Origin: Daedaleopsis sinensis
Taxonomy: Eukaryota; Basidiomycota; Agaricomycetes; Polyporales; Polyporaceae
Length of the DNA: 64,000 nt
Direction of reading: 5' to 3'
NCBI GenBank assembly: GCA_033807695.1
Contig: CM066300.1
Location: 558,001 to 622,000, forward strand
The position numbers were made by a program, and so were the translations under genes. Shown in pieces: positions 35,303 through 46,948 of the stretch (positions are counted from its first letter, which is position 1; each line of letters opens with the position of its first letter). The notes under the pieces were generated by a model. The model had not been told where the DNA came from. It worked only from the letters and a program-made list of their open reading frames with translations, and did no database searches.

Positions 35303-36791
35303 TTACACTGTGTCGTCGTCGGGTTTAACAACGAAGGGAATGGCCAAAGCTACTGCGGGCATGGCTTGAACAACGGCGCTCAGCCTATGCAGTAGTTCTT
35401 CAGCGGGCAGACGCTTAGACGGGTCTGGTTCCACCATTGCGATAAGCAATTCATCGATAGCAGGAATTGTTATCTATTATAGGCGGAGTTGTGAGCGAGC
35501 GCACTGGCGAGGGCGACTGCATTAATACCTCTATGTCAGAAAGGCTGGAACCAAGCTGCCACACATCGACCTTGTACGGATCGTAAGGCAGACCGGACAG
35601 CACTTCGGGCGGCGACGCGCGTGCATAGGCGTTCCATATCCCAGCCATCGGGAAACCAGTGAGTACTTGTTTCTCGTCTGGTGTACCTTCGGGGAACTGG
35701 ACTGCAGCTTCAAAGTCGTGCAGGTACACCCGAGGACGCTCGACAGCAGCGAATGGTGTGGCTGACAACGACTCTGGGTGCCATTGGATAAGAAAGTTAT
35801 CCTTGAACGCATCCTAAAAGTACATCGATCAGATACACTTCAATACTCGGTCAGAATAGAAAAACTCTGACCCGATGAGCTATCCGATGGCTATGAATGA
35901 ATGCGAGAGCCTTGACGTTATGATAAGCACGGGGTAACGAGAGGCGTTCATAAAGACTTACTGAGAGCATCTGCAAGATCATATCAACCAAGTCGCCGGC
36001 AGAGTCCTTCGGCCAAGCGTTGTAAGCCTCCCCCACAACTCCTCCAACGTATGGGAATACTCCGAAGGTCATATCATCGACATGTATCTCTTGTAGAAGC
36101 GGCAGAGCGTGATTCGTACTGTAGAGACTGAGTGGGCCTCGTGCAAGGGTACCTGAGAACGTCCAAGTGCTGCTGGCCCTGTTCGCCCACCTTGATGATC
36201 CGGAGTACCACTATCCGGCCATCGTCGGCGGTGGCTGCGTGACAAGAATGGTTCTGTACGGAGAGTAATCATTTGAAGGGACCCTCATGTCGCTCATGCT
36301 CAGAATGCTCACCTCGGGATAGAAGTTGTAAATCTGGCGTATGATTCCACCGGCCTCATTGCGAGTCCTTAGGGGTGTTGCATAGGCAAAGCCGTTCTGC
36401 GCAACATCGGTGTATCCTTCCCGTAGACCCGGTTTGTTGTAGGCATAGGTGAAGTATTGAGTCCAGAGCGTGTATCCATGCACGGCGAACAGGCCACGCA
36501 GAACTGCCCAGTTCTCATCCTTCTTCCGGTCTCCGCCGGTGTGGTCCCGCCAGCCCATCAAGCTATCTGGCAGCTATGTAACGGTTAGTTTCGGACAGGG
36601 TACGGATTTCGCAATACTGGGCATACCTTCTTTCGTAGACCTGCTACTGTGGCGCGTCCCGAGGTCTGACGACTTTTGTTGCGAGCGTCATCATGACTGT
36701 TGGCCCGGCTAGTAGCTGCGAAAGAGCAGACGACTGTGGCGGCGACGAGGAAAGCAGTGGATACAGCAGAGAGATGCGTTGAGGTGGACAT
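35303..36791 (-). pseudogene. Kinase-like family copy A (single-base frameshift)
   Basis: Copy A begins at the ATG at 36791 with a short N-terminus and one hydrophobic helix (VSTAFLVAATVVCSFAATS), then the shared KK exon-1 end. It continues with an N-lobe-like exon (HGYTLWTQYF...GYTDVAQNGFAYATP), an exon starting NHSCHAATADDGRIVVLRIIKVG, the small exon ALAFIHSHRIAHR, then DAFKDNFLIQW, RVYLHDFEAAVQFPEG, and SPPEVLSGLPYDPYKVDVWQLGSSL. It ends with DPSKRLPAEELL and a stop at 35303. These equal kinase subdomains VIb-XI, with HRD split by an intron and DFG replaced by DFE. In exon 3 a G run at 36147-36149 (plus strand) carries one base more than in sister copies and shifts the frame after VLRY. 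Unless this is a sequencing error, the gene is broken. It is closest to copy F. Confidence 0.72.
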
Positions 36792-36898
36792 GCTGGATGC
36801 TCAGGATGCGCAGATGAGAGTCTCGTTCAACGTTAACGGTTCGTCCGAAACGTTGACTCGGTTCAGACGGCTCACAAGCAAGAAGTTGAACATCACGT

Positions 36899-36905
36899 CA
36901 CGTGA
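36899..36905 (-). promoter_or_regulatory. CACGTG box upstream of kinase-like copy A
   Basis: A CACGTGA word lies 108 bp before the copy A start. Downstream of it, in the direction of transcription, come the words ACGTGATGTTCAACTTC, nearly identical to the sequence before copy F. Confidence 0.5.
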
Positions 36906-38002
36906 AATTCGATTGATAAATTCCTAGCCGATGCCGCCTCCCAGGTAGCATCCCTCCAACGCTCTCTGTCGTATGGGTCCGGGTGAGACTTCAGGCCTCT
37001 TCAGGGTATAGCTAGTAGCTCACCGTCGCTTCCGAAGATTCTCTTCTGCTGACTTGGAATGCCCGGCACCTTCGACCCGATGACATTCGGAGCTGACTGA
37101 CTGAGACTCTGACAAGTCGACCAAGTAGAACAAGGTGATTCACATTTTGGGGCGGCTCTGGCGGGCTTGTACTCGTTGACAGATACTCGGAACTTGGTAA
37201 TTTCAAACCGATGACTTCTAGTGCATAGAAGGTACACGGGAATCAAGGCTGTCCGGGTCGGGACGACGCTAGAGAATTAGCGATTTCATTTCAGCCAAGA
37301 TCCGACTGCGAGTCAGCGAGCGGGCCCAATGAGGTCCAATGCGACGGTACCTATAGTCATCGTTCCGCAACGGTCGAACTCAAGTTGGATCCTTTAGTCC
37401 CCGGTATCCAGGCACCATGAACTCAAGGCACGCTAGAAGCAGTGCTCCGACCATCATGTGTAAGGCCAGCGCGAGGACTCACATGTCACAGCGCCCACTT
37501 CGAGCTAGTGTTGTTAGCTCCGCAGTACGAGTCGGAATCCGGCCCTTGCGTGACAGCTTGCACTTCGCCAGTCTCTGACAACAATTAGTAGCATCTAAAC
37601 TCAGGTCATCGATGATCTCTTAGATGTGTTCCCGCAAAATTGCGATGCTAGTAGCATCACACCTCCTCCTCGAGGAGTAGCCGGAGTCGGAAAATGCGGA
37701 GCGCTGTGATATACATCAGCGCCCACCCACAACGCCTCGAGGCTGGCGAGTTCGGGTGTTATGCACCTCTTGCCAAATGTGATATTACTGAAAATGTCCA
37801 TTGGACCCTGTTACAAGAGAACTCATCGGACACGCTGCAGCCTCGTTAGAGGATCTCGAGATGCTAGTAAACCTTAGGAGGGGTCACTCACCAAAAAACA
37901 TGTGAAATAAGAGTAATTTACCTCCGAAGGAGATAAGCAAAAAATCTGAAAGGCTGGGACGAGTTGGGGACGAGTCGCGATCGGCAACGCGTATACTGGT
38001 AT

Positions 38003-38009
38003 CACGTGA
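38003..38009 (+). promoter_or_regulatory. CACGTG box upstream of kinase-like copy B
   Basis: CACGTGA lies about 99 bp before the copy B start, followed by GTTGAAGTTCATGTTG-type words before the ATG. The same box occurs before the other five copies. Confidence 0.5.
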
Positions 38010-38106
38010 TGCACGACAGGCAACTCGAACATGATGATGTTGAAGTTCATGTTGTCGCAACTTCCACTTGAACCTTCAACGATCTTGGTCCCACTGAGTT
38101 TTTATC

Positions 38107-39616
38107 ATGCCTGATTCATATGAGCCTCTCTCTCTCGCTGATACAGCTGGCTTTGTCGCCGCAGCTACTATGACATACTCCACTCTCGCCACCGTTCAAG
38201 CTAAGTCGGAGTCCGAGTCTGCGGTGTTGGGCAAGAGAGACAAGGACCATCTCCCACCGGCCCTGCTAATGAAGAAAGTGCGATATATTAGTTCATTGTG
38301 GTCCTAGTTCTATGCTGATAAAGAAATCAGCTCCCGCAAACTCTGCACGGTTGGAGGGAGTACAGCAGCGAAGAGGCAAAGGAAGATACTCATTGGGAGT
38401 CTTTGCGTTCGATGTTCGGCAGCCATGGCTATACCCTCTGGGAGAAGACGATGCCTCTGTATTTTAACAGGCCGGGGGAAAACAACGAAATGACCCAGAA
38501 CGGTGCCGCGTATGCGACGCCAATTCGTCCTATGTCTGCGAATCCCGGCGGCGCCGCTGGCCTGTACGAGTTCTTGAGGCTGGTAAGCCTCAAAGTTGCC
38601 GTGTGTTTAATTTACAACTAATCTCTTGAGGTCTCGGCCTACAGAACCACTCTTGTCACCCAGCAACGGCTGCGGATGGCCGCTCTGTCATCCTACGTGT
38701 CGTGAAAATTGGTGAACAGGGACGACAACACCTCGATATTCTCAGATTCCTTGCCCGAGGCCCATTTAGCTTGTTCAGCAACAATCATACTCTGCCGCTT
38801 CTGCAAGAGATACAGTTTGAAAATATGACTTTTGGGGTGTTTCCTCACGTAGGGGCCGTTGTCCGGGAGGCCTTTCACCACTGGGCGGAAAACTCCGTCG
38901 GAGACATCATCGACATGGTGTTGCAAATGCTTTCGGTATGTCAGGCGGTTACTCAAATCGATAAAGAGGTACTTGAACGCTCATACACTCCACCTAGGCA
39001 CTCCAGTTCATACATAAATATCGAATCGCTCATCGGGTAAGGTTCAGCCTCGGAAATTTAGATTAGAAAACTGATTCACCTACGCATCATAATTGTTCGC
39101 AGGACGCATTCAAAGACAATTTCCTGGTGGAATGGCAGCCTGACTCGTTGAAGTCAGGCACTATTGCTGTAGAACGACCTCGTGTATACTTGCATGACTT
39201 CGAAACCGCAGTGCGATTCCCCAAGGACTGCCCGGTAGCGGAACAACTCCTGGTCGGCGTCCCGTCCGGCCCATGGAATACCTATGGCCGCGAGTCTCCG
39301 CCTGAAGTGCTGTCAGGCGCCCCGTACAATCCTTTTAAGGTTGATGTATGGCAGCTGGGCAGTAGCCTCCGCGACATGAAGGTGATAATGATACTGCTCC
39401 CGTCAACCATGTAGTCTCACACGTCACCTCCTACAGACGACTATCTCGGACATCGATACGTTGCTTGTGGCCATGGTCGAGCCCCAAGCGTCCAAGCGGA
39501 TGACGGCAGGCGTGCTCTGTAGGAAACTGAAGGATATCGTGCATTCGATGACCCCGAAGTCACTAGCAATCCCTCCTATCATCTCCGAGCCTAGTTTCAG
39601 TGTCGAGTCTGCTTAA
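38107..39616 (+). CDS. Membrane-anchored kinase-like protein, copy B
   Basis: Six or more exons; exon 1 is 38107-38277. The N-terminus has one hydrophobic helix (LADTAGFVAAATMTYSTLAT). A charged linker and an N-lobe-like exon follow (HWESLRSMFGSHGYTLWEKT), then a beta3-like strand with Lys (ADGRSVILRVVKIG), a hinge-like MTFGVFPHVG, and the small exon ALQFIHKYRIAHR. This is spliced to DAFKDNFLVEWQPDSL, so HRD and the metal-binding Asn are kept. RVYLHDFETAV (DFG replaced by DFE), SPPEVLSGAPYNPFKVDVWQLGSSL and SKRMTAGVLCRKLKDI complete the C-lobe. No Gly-rich loop is visible. The frame is open to the stop at 39616. It is closest to copies D and E. Whether it phosphorylates anything is unknown. 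A small-protein gene follows 400 bp downstream. Confidence 0.8.
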
Positions 39617-40031
39617 TAGGGCTGTACGACTGTCTCGATAAGCCCGAGCTATCTCGCAAGCGTGAATGCTTTTAATTCCCCATTTCCATGATCTATGACG
39701 CCGCCGGATGCGAGGATAGAAGCCAGGTATGTCGTTTTCTGCTCACGCAGATCTCATCTCAAGCCTTCGTCCACTTTGAGGTATTAGGGTCCGAGTCACA
39801 ATCCCGCTCAAATTTGATCTCCTCCGATCTTCCTCAACCTCTCCGCGTCCCTGAGCTGCTAGTGCGCAGTCATTTGGGATGAAAATCCCCAACATATTCA
39901 TAAAACATAATCCAATGCGGCAGGGTCCGGAGAGCGAGTATAAAAGGGCGAGCAGGAGCTCGCCATCTTCATCCGATCCCGAACAACCCCACTCCTCTCA
40001 CACTCGACACTACCATTGCAACAACGTAGCT
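39617..40031. other. Spacer with TATA box before the small-protein gene
   Basis: About 415 bp between copy B and the 40,032 gene. A TATAAAAG sequence is present at 39939-39946. No other gene was found. Confidence 0.55.
39939..39946 (+). promoter_or_regulatory. TATA box of the 40,032 small-protein gene
   Basis: TATAAAAG lies 93 bp upstream of the ATG at 40032. The same word stands at 57241-57248 before a truncated relative. Confidence 0.6.
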
Positions 40032-40591
40032 ATGGTATGCCTCCGACTACATGCCTGTACTAATGGACCATTCACCCATGTTCACATTCTGATCACTACG
40101 CAGCCCGCATTCTCCTCCAACCTATATCCTGCTGTATGTGCCAGACCTCATAGAGCTCTTGTCGCGTTCATTAACGCCATTCACTGCAGGGTACCTTCTG
40201 GCAGTTCACCGCCGACAAAGTGATCTACTACGGTAAACTCAAGGGACTCCTCGAGAGCAGTGAAAAAGGGGTACGTACTTCATACGGAAAAGTGAAGAGT
40301 CTCTCATTGTTCTTCAGGTTATGCTGCAGTTCGTGTTCAAGGACAATAGCACGTGTGCGAAGCTCGCCGAAGACTGTACCAAGATGGCCGCCGGACTCGG
40401 GTATGTCAGTTTCCTCAATACGATCGTCCCAGACCGAAATGTCCGGGACAATTTCTCACTCCCATTTTCTGCTCAGCGAGAAATGGTGGTCTGCTAAAGC
40501 GCCGACGAAAAAGATGAACATAACGGTGGAGGAAGCCGAAGAGGCTGCCTATGCTCTTCTGCAGGAACAGGAAGCTGGGGAGGCGGCTTGA
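40032..40591 (+). CDS. Small protein of unknown function, YYGKL family, intact copy
   Basis: Five exons encode about 103 residues: 40032-40034 (the ATG alone), 40104-40133, 40190-40270, 40318-40400 and 40477-40591. All introns are GT-AG and the frame holds. The protein begins MPAFSSNLYPAGTFWQF, contains KVIYYGKLKGLLESSEKG and VMLQFVFKDNSTCAKLAEDC, and ends in a Lys/Glu-rich helix (MNITVEEAEEAAYALLQEQE). It has no signal peptide and no domain I recognise. Related exons lie downstream of kinase-like copies C (49,322) and F (57,353), so the gene seems to travel with that family. Expression level and role are unknown. Confidence 0.62.
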
Positions 40592-41107
40592 GGCTGAGCA
40601 GGGACGGAGTCCTAGAGCTAATGTGGCTGGTACACGGCGGAGTGCGCGATATCATGTCTCTTACCGCGTCTCGCAGTCCGCAATCGTCGTGTTGTTACCT
40701 GAATTGCTTGTGTGTATATGCCAATGTTCGTTGAATATGTATAAACTCTGTTGCGATATGCCTACCAAGACTGTCGTGATATTAACTCGGCGGACCGTTC
40801 GGATTCTCAAACACCACTTCGAGGACCTCAAAGGACGTTTGGAGCAAAAGCGACGCCGAACTGCATTGCTACTGTACATACACAACACATAACGAAAGTG
40901 AAGGCACAGTAATGCGCACTGGAAATCGTGCGCACAAGCGTATATAACAAGAAGAAAACAAAGAGGGCGTCCAGGATGTCAGAGCACACAGTGGTCCAGT
41001 CATCCACTATCCTTCACCTAACGTTCACATTCCATTCACAATCCGTCGTTCACCGAATGCCATTTTGAGCCGTCGTTCCCCCCAGCTCAAACATCAGATC
41101 TCAGATC
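40592..41107. other. Convergent spacer
   Basis: This 516-bp spacer lies between convergent genes. It contains AT-rich sequence and short ORFs without recognisable products. Confidence 0.5.
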
Positions 41108-42822
41108 TCAGAGCAAGACCGCAAGCCCTCCAGCCAGCACCGCGAGCGCCGCCACCGCCATCTGCACGCCCGGGAGTGACGCGGACGCCCGCATGGACAG
41201 CGCGGCGTTGCCCGTCGTCGACGGGCTGCCGCTCGAGCCGGACCCGGTCGCGGACGCGGAGAACGTGATCGGCGCGGTCGCGGACTGCGTCTGCGTCGCC
41301 GCGGAGCTTGCTGAAGACACGCTGCAAAATTAAGATAAAGAAGTACGTCAGTCGTGCGTCATTCGCGGGTCATATGGTCCCACCAGGTCCCGCCCGGGCG
41401 CAGTAGCAATGGTTCTCCCAGCGATGGCTCGGAATGGGCGGAGAGAGGAGGAGGAAGAAGAGAGAGGGTACTCACGCAGAGCTTGCCGCCGCAGGGTCGG
41501 TGTCGGTGTTCACGAGCACGCGGTCGATAACGTGGATGACGCCGTTCGGGAGGAGCACGTCCGGCTGGACGATGAGCGCGGTGACGTTGCCCGAGGTGAC
41601 GTACTGGCCGGTCGCGTTGCGCGAGATGCTGAGCGGCTCGCCCGCTGCGGACGTCTGGTTCTGGCCGTCGAGCTGCGGCGAGTATACGGTTGAGCCGTTG
41701 ATGAGCTGCACGCGGTGACCGCACGATTCCAGCACACGATCGCCAGGCCAGGGCGCGAAGCAGGGCGGAGGAAGGAAGGAGAACGGGGAGATGGGCAGAG
41801 GGCAATGTGTCATGCGCAGGAACAGCGTGAATGTGGATATTAGCATCGAGGGTTCACGCGTTTGTGCGATGCGAAAGAAAAAGTACGTACGTGGTTCTGG
41901 AAGAGCGCGAGGACGGCAGTCTGGTTCGACACGAGGGTCGCGAGGCTGGGCGCCGCAGACAAGACAGCGGAGTTGTTCGGCGCGAAGAATGTGAAGCCAT
42001 GCAGGCCGGTGTTCAGGATGTCGAAAAAGGATTCCGTCGTGGTCTGGTTCGTGCTCGCATTGAAGAAGGGCACGGATACACCTTGAAGTGCGGTCTGAAC
42101 ACTCGCGAGCGACGCGTTGTTCACCGGCACGGTATCGGCGAAGGACTCGGGGATGCCCAGAACGTGGTCCACGGTGTTGATGGTGATGTTCTGGAACGTC
42201 GTCGTATTCGTCACTGTGGTGTCGTTCCTGGCAAGAGGGTAAAGTCAGTTGTGGCGCACATTCTAGTGTAGAGTCTCATGATGGTGGGTAAGGTTCAACG
42301 CACAGTTGGTTAAGCACGTGCACTTTGCCGTCAGCCCGCGTGGCCCAAGCGACGACCTGGTGCTGACCGCCTTCGAGCTGGACCATGCTAGGATCACTCA
42401 ATAGGGTGTGTCCGAGGGATACATTTGGGTAGTTGCTGGTCACGCCAGTGAAGTTTCCAGTAACGATGTGGTATGCGATGACATCTGCCAATGCATCCAC
42501 GTTGGAGGTGACATTTGAAGGCAGAGAACGGACTGCATAGTACATGATATAAGTTAGCAGGAATGCACTGCTCGTCAAACAGATTGGGAAACGTACAAGC
42601 CTGGTCGGTAGGTACGAACACGAGGAAAGGTACACCACTGGCCAGCTGAGACAGCACAGACTGCCCCGCTGAAGACGAGTTGAGCTTAGTCGCCGCACTC
42701 ACGAACTGAGCGTGCCCCGAGCTCGTCAAGTTGCTCAGCAGGTCATTGAGGAAGTTGGCATCCTGCGCAAAAGCAGCGGGGAGGAAAGCAAGAGCGATGG
42801 AAGAGGTCAGAGAAATTCTCAT
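41108..42822 (-). CDS. Fasciclin (FAS1) domain cell-surface protein, probable GPI anchor
   Basis: The minus-strand gene starts at 42822 with a signal peptide (MRISLTSSIALAFLPAAFAQ). Five exons join in frame, with introns near 42,586, 42,300, 41,890, 41,480 and 41,330. FAS1 repeat 1 includes VPFLVFVPTDQA and ADVIAYHIVTGNF. Repeat 2 includes GFTFFAPNNSAVLSAAP and ends with GVIHVIDRVLV, the conserved H-x-I-D-x-V-L FAS1 end. A Ser/Ala/Thr-rich stretch and a hydrophobic C-terminus (VAALAVLAGGLAVLL) follow, typical of GPI addition. Many N-x-S/T sites are visible. Fungal FAS1 proteins act at the cell surface in adhesion or wall organisation. It interrupts the kinase-like array and is not related to it. 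Confidence 0.9.
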
Positions 42823-42900
42823 GATGAGAGTCGTGATGCGTGAGGTCGTGGCGAGGGGAAGGAGGGAACCTTGGGGTCGCAGGGAAGCCCTCGAGGGGGC

Positions 42901-42907
42901 TTATATA
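42901..42907 (-). promoter_or_regulatory. TATA box of the fasciclin gene
   Basis: TATATAA on the minus strand lies about 80 bp upstream of the start at 42822, a normal distance for a fungal TATA promoter. Confidence 0.5.
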
Positions 42908-44430
42908 CGATATTTTTGACTGCGACGATGACGGTGACGAATAGCCTGCGGGGAAGGCGCGATGACCCACTTTGAGAAGGCCGAGAACGTTCGTTGACAG
43001 TTCTACCATGCACCGGGAGATTAATCGAACGTAAACTTACAAAAGGAGGACCCGCAGCGTACCTTCCGCCGATTCTTATTCCCGTTTGCGGCTATGACGT
43101 CGGACTTCCCCACCATGAATCACCGTTCAAAAAGACGCGCTGCAATGTTCCGGCAATGCTCCCAACACGCGGCGTTCTTCCAGCGCGATGTGTCGCAATG
43201 GAGGTCGAAATTCTCATGATGATAGTTTACGCATTGCAGCCAAAGAACAGGAGGAGGCTGAAGGGTTGACGTACATAGCGTCATGAGTTCCAGACTGACT
43301 CCGGCATGCGGAAGACGGAGGTGTAGTTTGCGTATGGAGAGAACAGCGCGTATGCTCCTAAAGCCATGACGTCAGCATATAGCATGAATAGCCTCCAAGC
43401 GCACCGGTACCTTACTCACTTATTTTTATAGGTGCATCGCGGACGTTCTATAGTCTGTGTTCACTGTTCCCAAAATACACGCAGACGAGGAAGCTGCAAT
43501 CGTATACTAAGCCATCAATAAAAGCAACATTATCCATCGTACTTACTACCAGTGCTGAGAGATTCTCAAATGATACGGGATAGCCCAGGACCCGGATGTC
43601 CGAGGGACTGCGAGGTCCCACCCATGCCCACAAGTGACGGCAGTAGCTGCCCGGCGTGTACTGGCTCACCTTCATACTAATTACACGAAGGCGACATGAT
43701 ACTAGAGACGACCAGCTGATTTGTTTGATATGGTGTGTCAGTGGAAATAAGAGATAAGCAGTACACAAGCTGTACTCACCGGTAGACCTACGGAGGAACC
43801 AAAAAGTCAATACTCGTCAGGATATGTAGAGTATATGCGAGAGGGAGGCTCGTCGGAGCAACTGCATGAAGTCACCAACAGGCTCAGATCAATTGGACGT
43901 GTTTACCCAAGTTTGTGGTCTTCCCACGATGACGCAAACGTAAGTAACCAAAAACCTCTGAGTTTACTTACTACTGTAATTAACTCAGTGTAGACTGTAG
44001 TAAGTACTGTTGACTTTAAGTTTATATTTCCACGATCATTAATAGTCTGTTTTTCGTCCAAGCGCCGATTCATCTTGCCGTCCGACCATCATCATCTCGA
44101 CTAGACATGTGCAACTGAACGCTATCTGCCGGTACATATCCACTGACTGGTAAGTACTACACACGGCTCCGCTCGCTCGACAACAACCTGTCTACAAACT
44201 AATTACTGAGTCGATAGGGCTCGCCGTGCGTCGTCTATCTCTATCCCGAACCCTATTAGCTGCAGTAGCTCTCCATCCTGAAATTTTGGAACGCTGGGAT
44301 AATATTTATACAAGCTCACAGTGTGAGTTCACTCCCGGAGCCATCTCCGACATGCTTCCTCACCTGCGATTCTCACTCTTCCAGACTTCTCCACGACTGC
44401 CATCCACCACCCGCGCCACCTACGCCGGTC
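42908..44430. other. Intergenic region with unassigned open stretches
   Basis: This 1.5-kb interval precedes the F-box gene. A minus-strand stretch at 43448-43810 stays open for 120 codons but shows no known motif. I saw no convincing gene structure and no repeat. Confidence 0.4.
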
Positions 44431-45706
44431 ATGATATACATAGAGTCTCGAGTACCACTCGAGCTAGCGGCCCAAATCATCGACGAGCTTTCGGACGACC
44501 CCATCACACTTTCTGTTTGCTCTCTTACGTGTCGCGCATGGCATCATCTCAGTCATGCTCACCTTTTTGGTGTAATCCAGATAACAGACATGCTCTCGCT
44601 GGACTGGCTCTGTCAGGTACTTGAGAGTGATCTAGCGACCTGTGGAAAACACGTCAAGAGTGTCAGCGTGGCTTGCCCCCGGCTAGGCTGCTCCGACGCC
44701 ACGACGAACAACTTGTTCTTTACAGCTACACTGGTTCTACAACCCTGGCTTCCCTCCATAAAATCTTGGACATTCAAGGGCGATACCACTGTCGGCTTCT
44801 GCGAAGGTCTACGGATCGATTTCTCTCAAGACTTCTCGACAGTCACGTCCCTTCGGCTCGCCGACTTCAGATTCGATAACGCGAGCGATTTTGCCAAGAT
44901 CCTGCTGGCTATGCCATCTCTGCGGTCGCTGAATATCGGCGACATCGACATAAGAAGTGAAGGATCAGATTGGGATATGTTGCTCGCACGTCTTTCCCAC
45001 CAGATCCGCTTGTCATCGTTACTGCTAGTGAGTGCAGCATCTTGAAGGAGACCTCTCGTCATTCACGCTGATCTCTCCTGAGGTCCAGCGATCTATGCCA
45101 TCCCTTCAAGAAGTTCAAGAAGCGCCGCACTTTCGTAAGCTCCGACGGATAGTAGAAATCGTGAAACCTACGCTTGAGCACCTCACAATTGGCGTCGAAC
45201 ACCTCGATGATCACGGTACGAGCGATGGTCCTCTGTGGGTTTCCACGTTATTATCGTCTCACAGACCTCTAGAAAATCCTCTTCCTTTGAAAACATTCAC
45301 CGGTCTGCGCTCGCTCAAGATCGTGGCCAAACCTGTTGCCCCTCGCATTTACTGCCTCGTCCACCTCAATCGTGTTCTTGAGGCGGGATTCCCGCCGATG
45401 ATGGAGCAAATACACGTGGACTTCAGCCACTGCTTCTCTTACTTCACCTCACTCTATATCGAGCATCCACACACGGCTGCTGGGGAATGGGCAATCTTTA
45501 ACCGCTTGCTCTGTATCGCCCGCCGTTCGCATCCCACGTTCAAGGGTGTCGAATTCATCCTGCCACGCGCCAAGCGTTCCGTGATCGACCGCTGGACGTC
45601 CACTATAGCTACACGTTTTTCGGACCTTCCAGACCGAGCAATGTACACGATACACTCGAGCCTAGGTAGGGAACTTCAACTCTTCAAATGGTTTTGCGCA
45701 AGCTAG
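44431..45706 (+). CDS. F-box-like protein (N-terminal half of a possible F-box/WD40 fusion)
   Basis: The ATG at 44431 opens with an F-box-like segment: VPLELAAQIIDELSDD, then CSLTCRAWHHLSHAHLF, as in the P-x-E-[LI]...L...C...W pattern that binds SKP1. A leucine-rich region follows (FSTVTSLRLADFRFDN; MPSLRSLNIGDIDI). An intron at 45028-45082 joins RLSSLLL to VQRSMPSLQEVQ; reading through it would give a stop. The unspliced end is a stop at 45706. A better end may be a donor at 45666, which removes that stop and joins the WD40 frame at 45732. As an F-box protein it would select substrates for an SCF ubiquitin ligase. The F-box assignment rests on this pattern only. Confidence 0.72.
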
Positions 45707-45718
45707 AATCGCCTAACG

Positions 45719-46948
45719 ATGTACCTTGCAGATCCTTGCCCGTGGAGCTATGAACACCACAATACTAGTCCCTTCACTCTACTCGCCGCCTCCCCCACTG
45801 GCAAGTGGGTCGTGAGCTGCTCTAGCTTCGAGGCAAACTTCTGGGACACCGACCTGGAGGGCAAGTGCGGTGGAGACAAAGTGCACGATTACACGATGCT
45901 CGCCGTATCGTCTCCATCCAGCCGCTACCTCGCCATTGGCTGCCTCGACTCGCATACCATTCAAATCCTCGACGCCCAGCGTGCGCGCTCGTACGAAGAT
46001 TGGGATGGGGACGTCTGGGCATGCGTCACCCACTTGAACTTCCCTCCGATGGGGGAGCACGGCCTCACCGTCCTCACCTTCGCCGTCTTCAGTACGCTCG
46101 CAAGGATCGTGGCCATTGAGGAAGGCTCTGGCGTGATGCACTTTCTGGACATTCCCACAGGCCAGTGGGCGCCGGCGCTCGTATGGTCTCCCTTCCCTCT
46201 GAAACCCGATCTCCCCTTCCGCAAAGGCTGCTTCTCTGTGTCCCCAGACGAGCACTGGCTAGCTGATTGGCATTGGCCAGGCATGATGCTCGTATGGGAC
46301 TTCTCAACCACAGACGGTATTCCGGGTCTGCAGTTCAGGTTCGACCTCGTGGATCATCGTGATCACCAAGAGTCGGAGGCGGACGCCACCTCTGAGGTAT
46401 TCCTCGCGGCGGCTTTCGACGCAGAGAGTGCGACACTCGCTGCCGTGACCAACTGTGGCGTCGTCTTGGTCTGGGACGTACGTACCGGATCCCGTCCTCG
46501 CGAAGAGATTGTGCTCCATGACTTCAAGACGTTCTCGCCTCTGCGACATGTCGCGTTCGCAAGATATGCAACACATATCGCTTGGACCTCGAGCTCGGAA
46601 GACCGCTGGCCAGACCTGGCGGGGAACAATGCGCCGCAACGCGATCAGGTCGCGCTCGTCGACCTCGCCGATCCCTCAGTCACACACATACTGCACGGAC
46701 ACGATGGCGAGGTCTGCGCCTTTTCGCTCTCCCCGGACGGAGCGTATAGCGCGACAGGATCCGTGGATCAGACCGTTCGGCTGTGGAGAACGCGCGACGA
46801 CGTGTGCGTTGCGAGCCTCACGGAGCACGGAGCCACCGTCGACCATGTGCTGTTCTCGGACGACGGCAGGCTGCTGGTTTCAGCAGCGCAGAATGGGTCG
46901 GTCTGCGTGCGGAAGATGCAGGACATCTTTCCTCGCGAACATGCTTAG
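45719..46948 (+). CDS. WD40-repeat beta-propeller protein (or C-terminal half of the F-box fusion)
   Basis: A continuous frame of 409 codons encodes WD-like repeats: SPTGKWVVSCSSFEANFWDTD, WLADWHWPGMMLVWDFST, CGVVLVWDVRTG, DGEVCAFSLSPDGAYSATGS with TVRLWRTRDD, and DDGRLLVSAAQNGSVCVRKM. Such propellers are protein-interaction platforms. The ATG at 45719 lies only 12 bp after the F-box stop at 45706, which is not a plausible eukaryotic gene spacing. The ATG also lies inside a good intron candidate (45666-45731, CTAAC branch point 14 nt before the acceptor). If that intron is used, this region from 45732 belongs to a 798-residue F-box/WD40 protein and the ATG at 45719 is not used. Intact, no lesion seen. 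Confidence 0.75.
   Translation: MYLADPCPWSYEHHNTSPFTLLAASPTGKWVVSCSSFEANFWDTDLEGKCGGDKVHDYTMLAVSSPSSRYLAIGCLDSHTIQILDAQRARSYEDWDGDVWACVTHLNFPPMGEHGLTVLTFAVFSTLARIVAIEEGSGVMHFLDIPTGQWAPALVWSPFPLKPDLPFRKGCFSVSPDEHWLADWHWPGMMLVWDFSTTDGIPGLQFRFDLVDHRDHQESEADATSEVFLAAAFDAESATLAAVTNCGVVLVWDVRTGSRPREEIVLHDFKTFSPLRHVAFARYATHIAWTSSSEDRWPDLAGNNAPQRDQVALVDLADPSVTHILHGHDGEVCAFSLSPDGAYSATGSVDQTVRLWRTRDDVCVASLTEHGATVDHVLFSDDGRLLVSAAQNGSVCVRKMQDIFPREHA

Larger units (their letters stand above)
36792..38106. other. Divergent spacer between kinase-like copies A and B
   Basis: This 1.3-kb spacer lies between two head-to-head copies. CACGTG boxes sit at 36899-36904 and 38003-38008, one in front of each copy (listed separately). 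Both copies also have nearby TTGAA/TTCAA-type words. The middle part (37,000-37,950) has no convincing gene. Confidence 0.5.

Noticed and set aside
43448..43810. Minus-strand open frame of 120 codons with several hydrophobic stretches
   Set aside because: No recognisable motif and no convincing intron or exon structure.
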